From assembly GCA_963803545.1 (NCBI GenBank), contig CAWDMX010000001.1, forward strand, positions 248,001 through 312,000: 64,000 nucleotides of DNA, read 5' to 3'. Numbering within the stretch: the stretch's first letter is position 1; each line of letters begins with the position of its first letter. Below are positions 54,603 through 63,384 of this stretch, piece after piece. Under the pieces are notes generated by a model that had not been told where the DNA came from, ran no database searches, and worked only from the letters and a program-made list of their open reading frames with translations. The DNA is from Legionella_C sp963803545 (GTDB lineage: Bacteria; Pseudomonadota; Gammaproteobacteria; Legionellales; Legionellaceae). A program made the translations under genes and the position numbers.

Positions 54603-55522
54603 TAGCGTCGTTTCATTGGATACGGCCTTTTTGGCTGCTCGGATTCATTCCCTTACTGCTTTTAATTTTCTTGCGAAAAAAGTTGTACAAGCTATCCAGT
54701 TGGAGTCACGTCTGTGACGCGCCACTAATGGAGTTTTTAGTTATCGACGCACCAAAAAGATATTCCGCACTGGCGACCCTATGCACCGCCCTAAGCTTCA
54801 TGCTTATAAGCTTAGCCGGACCTAGCTGGGTAAAATTAGCTGTTCCCAGTTATCAGAATAACGCTCCCAGAGTAATCCTATTGGATTTGTCTGAAGAGAT
54901 GAATACAAAAGATATTAGCCCCAGTCGCTTAGCACGCGCAAAATTTAAGCTGCATGATCTCTTTCAACTAAAAACAGGCGATCTTTACGGACTTATCGCT
55001 TTCACTGAGCGTGCGTTTGTAGTTTCACCGGTTACAGAGGATGCAAACACTATCGACAGTCTGGTTGACTCTTTAACCACCGACATCATGCCCGTACAAG
55101 GGTATGTATTGAGCAATGCCCTTTTAGAGGCCGCAGATTTAGTCAAAAACGCCGGTTTTACTTATGGAAATCTTTTAGTCATTACCGCAAGCACACCCGA
55201 CGCCGCATCCATAGCTACGGCGCGCGCGCTTAGCCGCCAAAAAATTACCACCTCCATTCTTCCTATAGGCAAAAATTCCAAGCTATCTTCTGAGTATAGA
55301 CCGCTGGCTAAAGCAGGGAACGGTATGCTCTTGAGCTTTACCAACACCAATGAAGACCTTCAACAATGGCTTAAATCGACGCGCCAAAACGACAAGCTTG
55401 AACGCTTACAAAACGAGGCTGCACCTATTTATCGTGACGAAGGGCGATGGTTTTTAATCCCAGTATTGTTGCTGCTAGTACCCGTATTTCGTCGCAATTG
55501 GTTGCAAAGGATGGATGGATGA
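54599..55522 (+). CDS. batB: BatB-like vWA-domain membrane protein with degenerate metal site
   Basis: A 307-residue homologue of BatA, with two N-terminal hydrophobic segments, a vWA fold and a C-terminal helix. The topology and the flanking motifs (SPSRLARAKFKL, DIMPVQGYVLSNALLEAADL) identify it as BatB. All three MIDAS motifs are altered: DLSEE at 96-100 in place of DxSxS, Tyr169 in place of the usual threonine, and ITAST at 195-199 in place of TDG. It therefore probably does not bind metal in the usual way. Its ATG overlaps batA by four bases. Confidence 0.85.
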   Translation: MIASFHWIRPFWLLGFIPLLLLIFLRKKLYKLSSWSHVCDAPLMEFLVIDAPKRYSALATLCTALSFMLISLAGPSWVKLAVPSYQNNAPRVILLDLSEEMNTKDISPSRLARAKFKLHDLFQLKTGDLYGLIAFTERAFVVSPVTEDANTIDSLVDSLTTDIMPVQGYVLSNALLEAADLVKNAGFTYGNLLVITASTPDAASIATARALSRQKITTSILPIGKNSKLSSEYRPLAKAGNGMLLSFTNTNEDLQQWLKSTRQNDKLERLQNEAAPIYRDEGRWFLIPVLLLLVPVFRRNWLQRMDG

Positions 55523-56316
55523 AAATTTTTATACTCAGTTTATTCCTGGTCACAAAAAGCTTTGCCTTCTCCTGGCAGGATTTATGGTTTACCCCGGATC
55601 AGCAAGGTCAACAATCCATGCAGAAGCACCGCTATAAAAAAGCGATGCAACAGTTTATGCCCGGCGATTGGCAGGCTGTAGCCGCTTACCGCCATGGGGA
55701 CTTTGAAGCAGCGGCCAAACTAACTCCGAAGACGCCTACCGAGCTTAGTTATTATAATCAAGGCAACGCGCTGGCTCAGCTGGGGAAATACCCGCAAGCG
55801 CTGGAAGCCTACGACCACAGTTTAACCCTTAACCCTAATAATAAAGACGCCGTTTTTAATCGCAAACTTGTTGCGGATTTATTAAAAAAGCAACCCCAAG
55901 ATACGAATAAAGACCATTCACAAAAAGACAACCTGCAAAAAGACGGGGACAGTAAGGACCCTCAGAATACTGACTCTGGTAGCGCTGCTAATAACGCTCA
56001 TAAAAACAGGAAACCGGAAGCGAATAAGCCGCCCCCTAACCCTGAAAAAAATCCAACAAAGGACGGTGATCATAAAAAAACGGGGCCTAAAAATACAGAA
56101 TCGAATCCCCGTAAAAATGAGAAAGATCAACCCGGCAAAGCGGACGATAAAGAGCCGGCTGCCGAGAAAGATGCGAACGGCACAAAGACCCCACAATCCA
56201 ATACGGACGATGAAAAACAACAAGCTAAAGAACAATGGCTGCGTTTAATTCCAGACGACCCCGGTGGCTTATTACGGCAGAAATTTTTACGCGATTACTT
56301 GCATCGACAACAATAG
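55519..56316 (+). CDS. batC: BatC-like TPR protein
   Basis: A 265-residue exported protein with signal peptide (about 1-17, FA/FS). It has a tetratricopeptide segment with SYYNQGNALAQLGKYPQALEA followed by another partial repeat, then a long disordered region rich in Lys, Asp, Asn and Pro (about 135-235). It ends with a short conserved tail (EQWLRLIPDDPGGLLRQKF). This layout is typical of the BatC position. The start overlaps batB by four bases (ATGA). The low-complexity region makes length variable between species. Confidence 0.83.
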   Translation: MKIFILSLFLVTKSFAFSWQDLWFTPDQQGQQSMQKHRYKKAMQQFMPGDWQAVAAYRHGDFEAAAKLTPKTPTELSYYNQGNALAQLGKYPQALEAYDHSLTLNPNNKDAVFNRKLVADLLKKQPQDTNKDHSQKDNLQKDGDSKDPQNTDSGSAANNAHKNRKPEANKPPPNPEKNPTKDGDHKKTGPKNTESNPRKNEKDQPGKADDKEPAAEKDANGTKTPQSNTDDEKQQAKEQWLRLIPDDPGGLLRQKFLRDYLHRQQ

Positions 56317-56324
56317 GTGAACTT

Positions 56325-57944
56325 GTGAAATCTTATGTACTATTTATTGGATGTTTCATTCTCTCAGCCCTAAGCAATGCAGGAGTTCGCGCAACGCTTA
56401 GTGATACCACTATAGGTGCGGGTCAAAGCTTTCGCTTAGTAATTACCAATACGAGCGGCACCATAAAAACCAACACCGTGGAGCTGCAGCCGCTGCAACA
56501 GGATTTTTCGATTATAGGCAGTGAACAACAGGCGCAGTATTCCGTTGTTAATGGGCACGCGTCCATTTCCAGTCAGTGGATTATCACGCTCATACCAAAG
56601 CATACCGGCAGTTTAACCCTGCCTTCTTTAAAAATTGAGCATGAAAACACCAATCCATTAACTATAGAAGTTAAAAAAGAGACGGCGGAAACGATTAACT
56701 CAGCGACAAGCAAACAAGATGATGCCATTTTACTGCTTGCCTCTGTGGATAAGACGCAACCCTACCTTAACGAGCAGGTCGTTTATACGGTTAAACTTTT
56801 AAACAGCAAGCAGCTGATTGATGCCGCATTTCAAGCACCTACGATCAAAGAGGGTTTGCTTTTTCCTTTAGGAGAAAGCAAGCGTTATCAAACGACAAAA
56901 AATCAAAAAATTTATAATGTTGAAGAGCAGCAATACGCGATTTTTCCACAAAAAAGTGGGTCTGTTTCCATCCTTTCACCACGATTTAATGCATTGGTAT
57001 TCAATCACGCACCACAACAGGTGGCGGCTGTAGCAAATCCCATCGGTTTACACGTGCAGCCTGCACCGCCTCATCAAGGTCGGTGGTTTCCGGCAAAAGA
57101 CGTGCAGCTTAGTGAAACATTTGATACCAAGCTTGATAAGGTGGCTCAAGGAACAAGTATTGTGCGCACCATAACGGTAAAAGCCCGGGGTACGCCCGCG
57201 CAGTTAATCCCAGAGCTGCATTTCAGCACCCAGGATAAATTCAGCGTATACCCGGAAAAACGGAGTGAAAAAAATCAGCTTATTGATGGTGAGCTTGTCG
57301 CGCAAAACCAAATAAAACTCTCTTATTTAATTAAAGAAAGCGGCCCTATTAGACTCCCTAAAGTGCAACTTAACTGGTTTAATACTTCCACTAAAACCGC
57401 TGTCACAGCAACCCTGGCACCCGTTGCATTTACAGCCAGCGCAAGTCCGCAGTTGCCTACTAAAAAAGCCCCTATTAAAGTCCCTGAAACTCCTGCAGCA
57501 GTCGCTACACCCCTCAAAAATAACCAAGTGGCATTACCTTTAGTGATAATAGTGCCAAGCCTCGGTCTGGTTTTGGCGGGGCTTATTGCGTTCACGGTTA
57601 TCCAGCGAAGAAAAAAATTCAAACCCTCAGAGCAAAATTTTGATATGGCCGCCTTTAAAATTAGCTGCAGCAAGAAAGACGCGGTAAAAATTCAACAGCA
57701 ATTAATGCTTTGGGCGAAAAAGATGTGGCCGGATGCGCCCATTGTAAATACAACTGCTGTAAAAAAATTAATTAACGACGAACAAGGAAGCCGTTTGCTG
57801 GAAGCACTTAATCTAGCACTGTACAGCGCTGACAAAAACCCCAGCTGGCAGCCCTTACAGTTATGGAATTATATCAATAATTTTAGAAAGCCTAAAACCC
57901 CGACCAAAAGTCGGGGTCTACCCTCTATCAACTCAAACACTTGA
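56325..57944 (+). CDS. batD: BatD-like protein
   Basis: A 539-residue exported protein. Start GTG 56325 has a good AGGTGA site; the longer in-frame reading overlaps batC and lacks a signal peptide. After a signal peptide (about 1-19) it has repeated beta-sandwich-like domains (RATLSDTTIGAGQSFRLV; QDDAILLLASVDKTQPYLNEQ) and a single membrane helix (around 402-425). A cytoplasmic C-terminal part follows with AAFKISCSKKDAVKIQQQLMLWAKKMWP. This is the BatD pattern. Its last 40 bases contain a perfect GC-rich hairpin. It ends the operon. Confidence 0.86.
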   Translation: MKSYVLFIGCFILSALSNAGVRATLSDTTIGAGQSFRLVITNTSGTIKTNTVELQPLQQDFSIIGSEQQAQYSVVNGHASISSQWIITLIPKHTGSLTLPSLKIEHENTNPLTIEVKKETAETINSATSKQDDAILLLASVDKTQPYLNEQVVYTVKLLNSKQLIDAAFQAPTIKEGLLFPLGESKRYQTTKNQKIYNVEEQQYAIFPQKSGSVSILSPRFNALVFNHAPQQVAAVANPIGLHVQPAPPHQGRWFPAKDVQLSETFDTKLDKVAQGTSIVRTITVKARGTPAQLIPELHFSTQDKFSVYPEKRSEKNQLIDGELVAQNQIKLSYLIKESGPIRLPKVQLNWFNTSTKTAVTATLAPVAFTASASPQLPTKKAPIKVPETPAAVATPLKNNQVALPLVIIVPSLGLVLAGLIAFTVIQRRKKFKPSEQNFDMAAFKISCSKKDAVKIQQQLMLWAKKMWPDAPIVNTTAVKKLINDEQGSRLLEALNLALYSADKNPSWQPLQLWNYINNFRKPKTPTKSRGLPSINSNT

Positions 57945-58081
57945 GCCGAAAAGTGTACAGGCACGAAAGCGTTACGTTTAAACCGTAGGGAATCCGCGGG
58001 ATTAACCAAGTTCTAAGCGTGCGTAAGCGGCTTAGTCCTCCAATAACTGCTACGCCTTGTTGGCCAAACGAAGCGCGTAGC
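57898..58081. other. Hairpin-rich convergent spacer (3' end of batD to dcd)
   Basis: In 184 bases there are four clear inverted repeats and one weak one. CCCCGAC/GTCGGGG (57898-57916) lies inside batD. TACG/CGTA around a GTTTAAAC core (57973-57987) is weak. AATCC/GGATT is at 57991-58003 and CTAAGC/GCTTAG at 58013-58035. GCTACGC/GCGTAGC (58049-58081) has extra internal pairs and two bulges. None has a T-run, so they are not ordinary terminators, though they may stop or stabilise both converging transcripts. Confidence 0.6.
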
Positions 58082-58098
58082 GATACCAGACAATCCCT

Positions 58099-58665
58099 TT
58101 AGGTGCGAGGAAGAGTTACCCCTGTTTGACCTTGGTATTTGCCGTTTTTATCACGATAAGAAACCGCACATACCTCATCGGACTCCAAGAATAGCATCTG
58201 CGCTATCCCTTCATGGGCGTATATTTTCGCCGGTAAATTAGTGGTATTGGAAAATTCTAGGGTTACGTGCCCCTCCCACTCAGGCTCAAGTGGAGTCACA
58301 TTTACAATAATTCCACAGCGGGCATAGGTTGATTTGCCAACACAAATAGTTAAAACATTACGTGGTATACGAAAATATTCGACCGTGCGCGCAAGGGCAA
58401 ACGAGTTTGGTGGGATAATGCAAACATCGGATTTAACGTCGACAAAACTGTTGGAATCAAAAGCTTTAGGATCCACAATTGCTGAATTAATATTAGTGAA
58501 AATTTTGAATTCATCGGCACAACGCACATCGTACCCATAACTTGAAACTCCGTAGGAAATAATACGTCCACTGGTGTTTTCACGAACTTGTCGACCTTCA
58601 AATGGGCTAATCATATCCTGTTCCATAGCCATTTTTTCTATCCATTTATCTGATTTAATCGCCAT
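58099..58665 (-). CDS. dcd: dCTP deaminase
   Basis: Deaminates dCTP to dUTP for thymidylate synthesis. I start at ATG 58665 (MAIKSDKWIE, GGAGA site), giving 188 residues, the usual length. Conserved motifs are IAKSDKWI, GRQVRENTSGRIIS, VGKSTYARCG and the catalytic glutamate in PLEPEWEGHVTLEFSN. A short upstream extension to 58680 is unlikely. It is followed at 26 bases by the lbtU-like gene end upstream; whether they share a transcript is unclear. Confidence 0.94.
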   Translation of the reverse strand: MAIKSDKWIEKMAMEQDMISPFEGRQVRENTSGRIISYGVSSYGYDVRCADEFKIFTNINSAIVDPKAFDSNSFVDVKSDVCIIPPNSFALARTVEYFRIPRNVLTICVGKSTYARCGIIVNVTPLEPEWEGHVTLEFSNTTNLPAKIYAHEGIAQMLFLESDEVCAVSYRDKNGKYQGQTGVTLPRT

Positions 58666-58691
58666 GATTTCTCCAATCAAACATGCTTTAA

Positions 58692-60242
58692 TTAAAAGTA
58701 CACACCCACTTGGGCGATCAGGGTGTTCGCAGAGCGTCCTGTTCCCATAGTGTTGTCATTCGTTCTCCCGGGCGCGGAGGCTCCGTTTGCAAAGCTCTTT
58801 GTGCCATAATCTCGATCGTGTCGATATTCAAGACTTTCAACCGTATCTTTCCATATGGAAATACTATACAAACCACTAATTCGGTTTTTAGGAAGGTTTA
58901 AAGCTAGGGTTTCTTGCGACCATTGGTAACCTAGAGCAAATGAGGAGGGCTTGGTAAAGGAAATGAACGTTACACCCGCCTCAAGTTGCGCGGCCTTTGG
59001 TTTGGCTCCTCGGCCGTTATAGCTTAAATATTGAGGTTTAAAAGCTTTGCTAGCACCAACCCACTCCGCCGTAAAACTATACCTATCAATGCTGATGTTG
59101 GCATGAATATCCAATCCTGGCACTTCTTCAACGGCCTCGTTACCGTTTGTTGGTGAAGCAAAGCCGCCAAAGGTGGTAAGAGGAGCTGAGCCTGTTGATT
59201 GCATTCCTTGCGAATCCGTAATAGAACCAATGACGCCTACGCCAATATCACCGGATGCAACTGGATTAAAAAATGAATATCCGAGATTAACCCCGCCAAT
59301 ATCCGAGTGACCTAAGGTTGTTTCGGATATAAAACCATAGACCGCGGCATAAGGCCCGGAGACTTGTTGCGATTTATAACCCAAAATAAAGGGTCTTGTT
59401 TTCGTTCGGCCGAGCAACATCGTTAGCGGTGAGCTAATCATTGCTGACGAATAACGTCCATAGGGTGCGTAGAGCTGTCCTGCTGTGAAGTAGAAAGGGG
59501 TTTTATCCAAATTACCAATATTGACAAAGCCTAATTTCAAATCAAAAGAAGAGTTGGAGACACGCGGCCCAACAACCGGTGGTGACTCATCGTAGGCAAT
59601 AGACATAAAAGCTTCTACGTATCGATTCACAATGGCCGCCACGTCTAATTCACTGGAGCCTAAAGTTAAATCATTACTTCTTTTATTACTGTAACTCCGA
59701 TTGTAGGAGGCAACCGGCTCCGCTTTCCCGCTGATAGCAATTATGGGGATATTAGGCACAGGATAGCCAATTTTTTCATAGGCACGATAGAATTTTCTTC
59801 GTTGCTGCATTAAGCGTAAATCTCGATTTATACTTGAAATATTAACTAAATAATCGGAGCCGTCAAACGCTTGTCTATCTCCGGTGTAGGGGGATGTGAC
59901 TACCGGCGTTCCGGCAATGTAGGTGACTACCCGCTCGTCTGAAATTAATGCGGTTGGGTAGAGGCCACGAGACGGTGGCGGTTTATCTAAGGTGTGCACT
60001 GATAAAGCGGAGCTGTGGTAGATTTTTTCTTTTTTATTTGGTGAGGAAACCGGTTGTTCTTTTTTAGTTTCAACGGCGGGTAAATCGATGGGTGCGTTAT
60101 TTATTTTTTTTTGAAGCTGTTTAATTTGCTGCTGCAGTTTTTGAGTTAGACTTTGTAGGTCTTCAATTGATTTTTCCGTGGACGGGGCAGCGTATATTGT
60201 TTGCGTTATCAATACTAAAAGGGTTAAAGCTGTACATCTCAT
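58692..60242 (-). CDS. LbtU/DUF3573-type outer membrane protein
   Basis: A 516-residue exported protein with signal peptide (about 1-19). A short periplasmic coiled coil follows with QKLQQQIKQLQKKI, then a proline/serine linker and a beta-barrel-like C-terminus with alternating residues ending in Phe (VGVYF). This architecture matches the Legionella siderophore porin LbtU and other DUF3573 proteins. LbtU takes up legiobactin; substrate identity here is not shown by sequence. A pair of inverted repeats lies about 75-120 bases upstream of its start. Confidence 0.78.
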   Translation of the reverse strand: MRCTALTLLVLITQTIYAAPSTEKSIEDLQSLTQKLQQQIKQLQKKINNAPIDLPAVETKKEQPVSSPNKKEKIYHSSALSVHTLDKPPPSRGLYPTALISDERVVTYIAGTPVVTSPYTGDRQAFDGSDYLVNISSINRDLRLMQQRRKFYRAYEKIGYPVPNIPIIAISGKAEPVASYNRSYSNKRSNDLTLGSSELDVAAIVNRYVEAFMSIAYDESPPVVGPRVSNSSFDLKLGFVNIGNLDKTPFYFTAGQLYAPYGRYSSAMISSPLTMLLGRTKTRPFILGYKSQQVSGPYAAVYGFISETTLGHSDIGGVNLGYSFFNPVASGDIGVGVIGSITDSQGMQSTGSAPLTTFGGFASPTNGNEAVEEVPGLDIHANISIDRYSFTAEWVGASKAFKPQYLSYNGRGAKPKAAQLEAGVTFISFTKPSSFALGYQWSQETLALNLPKNRISGLYSISIWKDTVESLEYRHDRDYGTKSFANGASAPGRTNDNTMGTGRSANTLIAQVGVYF

Positions 60243-60316
60243 GCAAAAAATCTCCTACATTATTCGTTACTAATCATCGGTGCCAACAGCTCGTTGATAC
60301 AAGTTTCCAATTATTG

Positions 60317-60359
60317 TTTTGAAAGTACTTACCTGTAACTAATAAAGTTACTTTCAAAA
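60317..60359. repeat. Two overlapping inverted repeats upstream of the lbtU-like gene
   Basis: TTTTGAAAGTA (60317-60327) and TACTTTCAAAA (60349-60359) are perfect 11-base arms 21 bases apart. Inside them GTAACT (60335-60340) and AGTTAC (60346-60351) form a second repeat that shares three bases with the outer arm, so the two stems are mutually exclusive. No Fur-box-like sequence was recognised. Confidence 0.6.
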
Positions 60360-60963
60360 TAAGCGCAGATTATACCCTCAATACAAAATTATGCGATGTT
60401 TTGCAGGAGTTTTTATTTATGTTTATTTGCATGCAAGCCTATTTGGCGCTTTATGCTGTAGCTTATTTAGCCACTTTAGCGTCACACTTGTCTCGTTCCT
60501 AGTGCCAGTTATTGGTTTGCCGTCGTTTACACCCTGAGACAACGACCGTGCCAGGTCATCACTTTTTAAGGTGCGACTTTTAGAAGATTGTGCTGAAAAC
60601 TTCACTTTGGAAATGTAGGATTTTAATGAATTGACTGCGTTAATACCGGCTTAACCCGGAGAGCTAAACCGATCAGTAAAAACCAACTTGATGCTTAAAA
60701 AAGGATGGCGCACCGAATCAGGCGTCGTCCACAACCACCAATTCACGCTACAATAAGCTAGGTTTGCCTCGACAGCACTAAGACGCACCAAAGTCAGAAA
60801 ATTTTTTAATGCTTTAAAACGCCCTATTTTTAACTATAGACTTGCTTCTATAATCCGCTTGCCACAACTGAATTGGATTACAAAATAATTTGAGCAACCA
60901 AGAATTAGCGTTTGAAAGTCGGAAATACAAATCCCACGTTGGCACTCTGCAAGCTGGTAAATT
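60360..60963. other. Gene-free stretch
   Basis: About 600 bases between the lbtU-like leader and the second porin-type gene. A 60-codon minus-strand frame (60423-60605, GTG start) has no ribosome site and an unconvincing composition. I see no RNA gene, repeat or coding remnant here. Confidence 0.4.
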
Positions 60964-61932
60964 CTACGCGTTTCCTATCCATTTCATTGAAATATAGGGC
61001 CCAGACAATCCAAAATTAGCCTCAGCCAATTGCATCGGGCCGCTAAGGACGGCTTGAATAGCGCCCCAGTATTGCATCAGGTTATACCCACCTTCAATGT
61101 TCACCGTTCCTTGCGGTAGAGGATGGCTGTAATTGGCTCCTAATTTCGCCTCAAACTCGGGAACCAGATTTTTTTTACTGCCAAAAATAGAGCTTGCTAT
61201 TAAGCCGTTACCATAAAGTGTTGACATATTATAGCGTGAGCTGCCGTATAACAGAGACGTGCTTGCACCGGCAACGATTTGCAGACTGGGAATTATTCGG
61301 TAACTGTAACTCATAGCAAATCGAGGCCCAACCCCGCTGTAATCATTAGACGTATCTGAAGAGACGCCTTGGGTTGTGGCAAAATATACGGGGGGTATAT
61401 TGAAATAATCGGTGTGGTCAACACGAAGTTTGGAGTACTGAAGGCCCGTAGAAATATCAGCCCTAACTTTGTCAGAAAAAATAATTTTTTGATTAAAATC
61501 TACGTTTAACTGACTAAGTTTGTTAGCCAACAGCTGAGAATATGGGGCAGTGACAACCAGTGCGCCTGTACCCGTTAATTGCGTATACGACCCTGTTAGT
61601 GGGGCGGTTCTGTTTTTATTGGAATAATCAAACCAACTTACAGTAATATCATTACCCTTATTGGTTCTGTATCCTGCTGTTAAACGATAGCCCCAATTGC
61701 TATCCGTGTTTGAATTATTCAGGCCACCGGCTGATGCGGGACTAAAAGCAAAGTTATCGCTATAAAGCGATTTTAAATACAAGGATTGCGCTTCTATTAA
61801 CCATTGATTTGTAGCGCAAGGTTGCAAAACATTGAGCTTATTGCAGATTGGAGGCAAAGCTCCCATTGTTCCTGCCCATACTGAAGAGCTAACAAAAAAA
61901 ACACTCAACAATAGAACTACCCTATTTATCAT
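60964..61932 (-). CDS. Legionella-type major outer membrane protein paralogue
   Basis: A 322-residue outer membrane beta-barrel protein with signal peptide (about 1-20, ending VWA). The mature start GTMGALPPIC and the cysteine pair near the N-terminus parallel the adjacent MOMP. Barrel strands include GYRLTAGYRTNKGNDITVSWF, and the final WIGNA follows the porin pattern. It lies only about 19 bases downstream of the T-run of a strong terminator, with an AAGGATGG ribosome site and no room for a promoter between. It looks less codon-biased than its neighbour. Confidence 0.85.
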   Translation of the reverse strand: MINRVVLLLSVFFVSSSVWAGTMGALPPICNKLNVLQPCATNQWLIEAQSLYLKSLYSDNFAFSPASAGGLNNSNTDSNWGYRLTAGYRTNKGNDITVSWFDYSNKNRTAPLTGSYTQLTGTGALVVTAPYSQLLANKLSQLNVDFNQKIIFSDKVRADISTGLQYSKLRVDHTDYFNIPPVYFATTQGVSSDTSNDYSGVGPRFAMSYSYRIIPSLQIVAGASTSLLYGSSRYNMSTLYGNGLIASSIFGSKKNLVPEFEAKLGANYSHPLPQGTVNIEGGYNLMQYWGAIQAVLSGPMQLAEANFGLSGPYISMKWIGNA

Positions 61933-61950
61933 CTACCCATCCTTTTGATA

Positions 61951-61977
61951 AAAAAAAGCCCATCTAAGATGGGCTTT
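61951..61977 (-). terminator. Rho-independent terminator between the two porin genes
   Basis: On the minus strand AAAGCCCATCT pairs with AGATGGGCTTT in a near-perfect 23-base palindrome, followed by at least seven T residues. It lies about 22 bases after the MOMP stop and about 19 bases before the next gene's ATG. Confidence 0.85.
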
Positions 61978-61999
61978 ACGTTTTAAATGTGCTTGCTAA

Positions 62000-62893
62000 C
62001 TATACAACGTTACCAACCCATTTAAGACCAACGTAAGGACCGTGTAAAGCGAAGTCATTTTCATTACCGGTAGAAACGTTAGTTTGAGCACTTAAATAGT
62101 CAACCCACATGTAACCAGCGTCAATAGTAATGTCGCCTTGTGCCATAGCGTGAGTGTACATTGCGCCTAATTTAGCTTCGAATTCTGGAACGATAACAGT
62201 TCTAGAACCGTTGAAAGTGCTAGCAAAAGCAGCATTGTTGCTTACGCTTGAAAAGCTGCTGTCGCCAACTAATAAAGAAGAAGCACCGTTACCATAGATT
62301 GCTAAACCGTTGCCTAAGTCATAAGACATATCAGCACCGATACGTGGGCCAACACCGTCGAACTTAGATTCAGCGTTAGCAACAGACGCACCAGACACGC
62401 TTCTTAGATCATTTTTGATACGAGCGTATTGTAAACCACCGTGGAAACGGATTGTTTTTTGAGCACTGAAATCTACAGTTTGACCAAACTCAGCATTCAC
62501 AGCATCCCAACGAGGCTCTACAGAAAGAGTAGTTAAACCGCCGCCAAAAGCAGAGAAATTGAAAGTATGAGAAGTTTCGTCGTTACCTAAATGATACCAG
62601 TTAACATTGAAATCATTACCAGTGTTGAAATGATAAGCGGCTTCTACTTTAAAACCCCAGTTCCAATCGTTATCGAATTCACTGAAGATTGCTGTAGGAG
62701 TAGCTGTTGCACCAGCAAATTCATTACCCGTTGTTTGTAAATAAAGAGCTTGAACACCGAAAGCCCAAGCTGTTCTTTCGCAAGGAACTGTAACATTTCC
62801 AGGTGTGCAAACAGGACCCATTGTTCCTGCAAAAGCAGCACTACTGCCTAATACAAGTAGAACAGCACCTGCTGTCTTTTTCAAATTTAACAT
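62000..62893 (-). CDS. Legionella-type major outer membrane protein (porin)
   Basis: The 297-residue protein starts with a signal peptide (about 1-22, SSAAFA) and the mature start GTMGPVC. A cysteine pair (VC...PC) lies near the N-terminus, and barrel strands such as FKVEAAYHFNTGNDFNVNWY follow. The end VGLKWVGNVV is the C-terminal aromatic/valine pattern of porins. It is recognisably the Legionella MOMP family. Codons look biased as expected for a very abundant protein. It has a strong promoter and a GGAG ribosome site (GGAG, ATG 62893). Confidence 0.9.
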   Translation of the reverse strand: MLNLKKTAGAVLLVLGSSAAFAGTMGPVCTPGNVTVPCERTAWAFGVQALYLQTTGNEFAGATATPTAIFSEFDNDWNWGFKVEAAYHFNTGNDFNVNWYHLGNDETSHTFNFSAFGGGLTTLSVEPRWDAVNAEFGQTVDFSAQKTIRFHGGLQYARIKNDLRSVSGASVANAESKFDGVGPRIGADMSYDLGNGLAIYGNGASSLLVGDSSFSSVSNNAAFASTFNGSRTVIVPEFEAKLGAMYTHAMAQGDITIDAGYMWVDYLSAQTNVSTGNENDFALHGPYVGLKWVGNVV

Positions 62894-63003
62894 GCTTCAT
62901 CTCCACTTTTTTATTATTAATTTCCGGTATATGCCGCCAAACCACACAACATGACTAACGACAGTACGCAATCATCGCTCTAACCGAGAACGTACATAGA
63001 CAA

Positions 63004-63032
63004 ATTATTAAACGCCTCTAGTGCAAAGTCAA
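63004..63032 (-). promoter_or_regulatory. Strong sigma70 promoter of the MOMP gene
   Basis: Minus-strand TTGACT (63027-63032) and AATAAT (63004-63009) are spaced by exactly 17 bases and match consensus at five of six positions each. The predicted leader is about 105 bases. The remaining AT-rich spacer 63033-63384 shows no gene. Confidence 0.7.
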
Positions 63033-63384
63033 CACTAATTTTATTTAATTATTATAAATTTCATAAACCGATTACTCATCAAGCTTTTATAAACATTCTG
63101 AGAATGCTTTTTAAAACCTTAATTAATAAAAGATTACAAACTTTGCAATTATGCACGTGTGGAGAATAGTAGTATTTAAATGAAAAAGCAAACTCCTATT
63201 TAAAATTTACTCGTTTTTTATTACATATCGCTATTTTTGTCATTTAAAACCCGATATTTACACTTTGCTAACAGTTATTCTCCGTGTCCGTCCAGCCCTT
63301 GCGTACATTATTGTTAACGCCGTGCTCTATCGATTGCTCTAAGCTGTGGTATTCTTAGGCACAAATTCACCTTTTGGGGTTGCG

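Noticed and set aside
60423..60605. Sixty-codon minus-strand reading frame
   Set aside because: GTG start without a ribosome site, unconvincing composition and no neighbour or family to support it.
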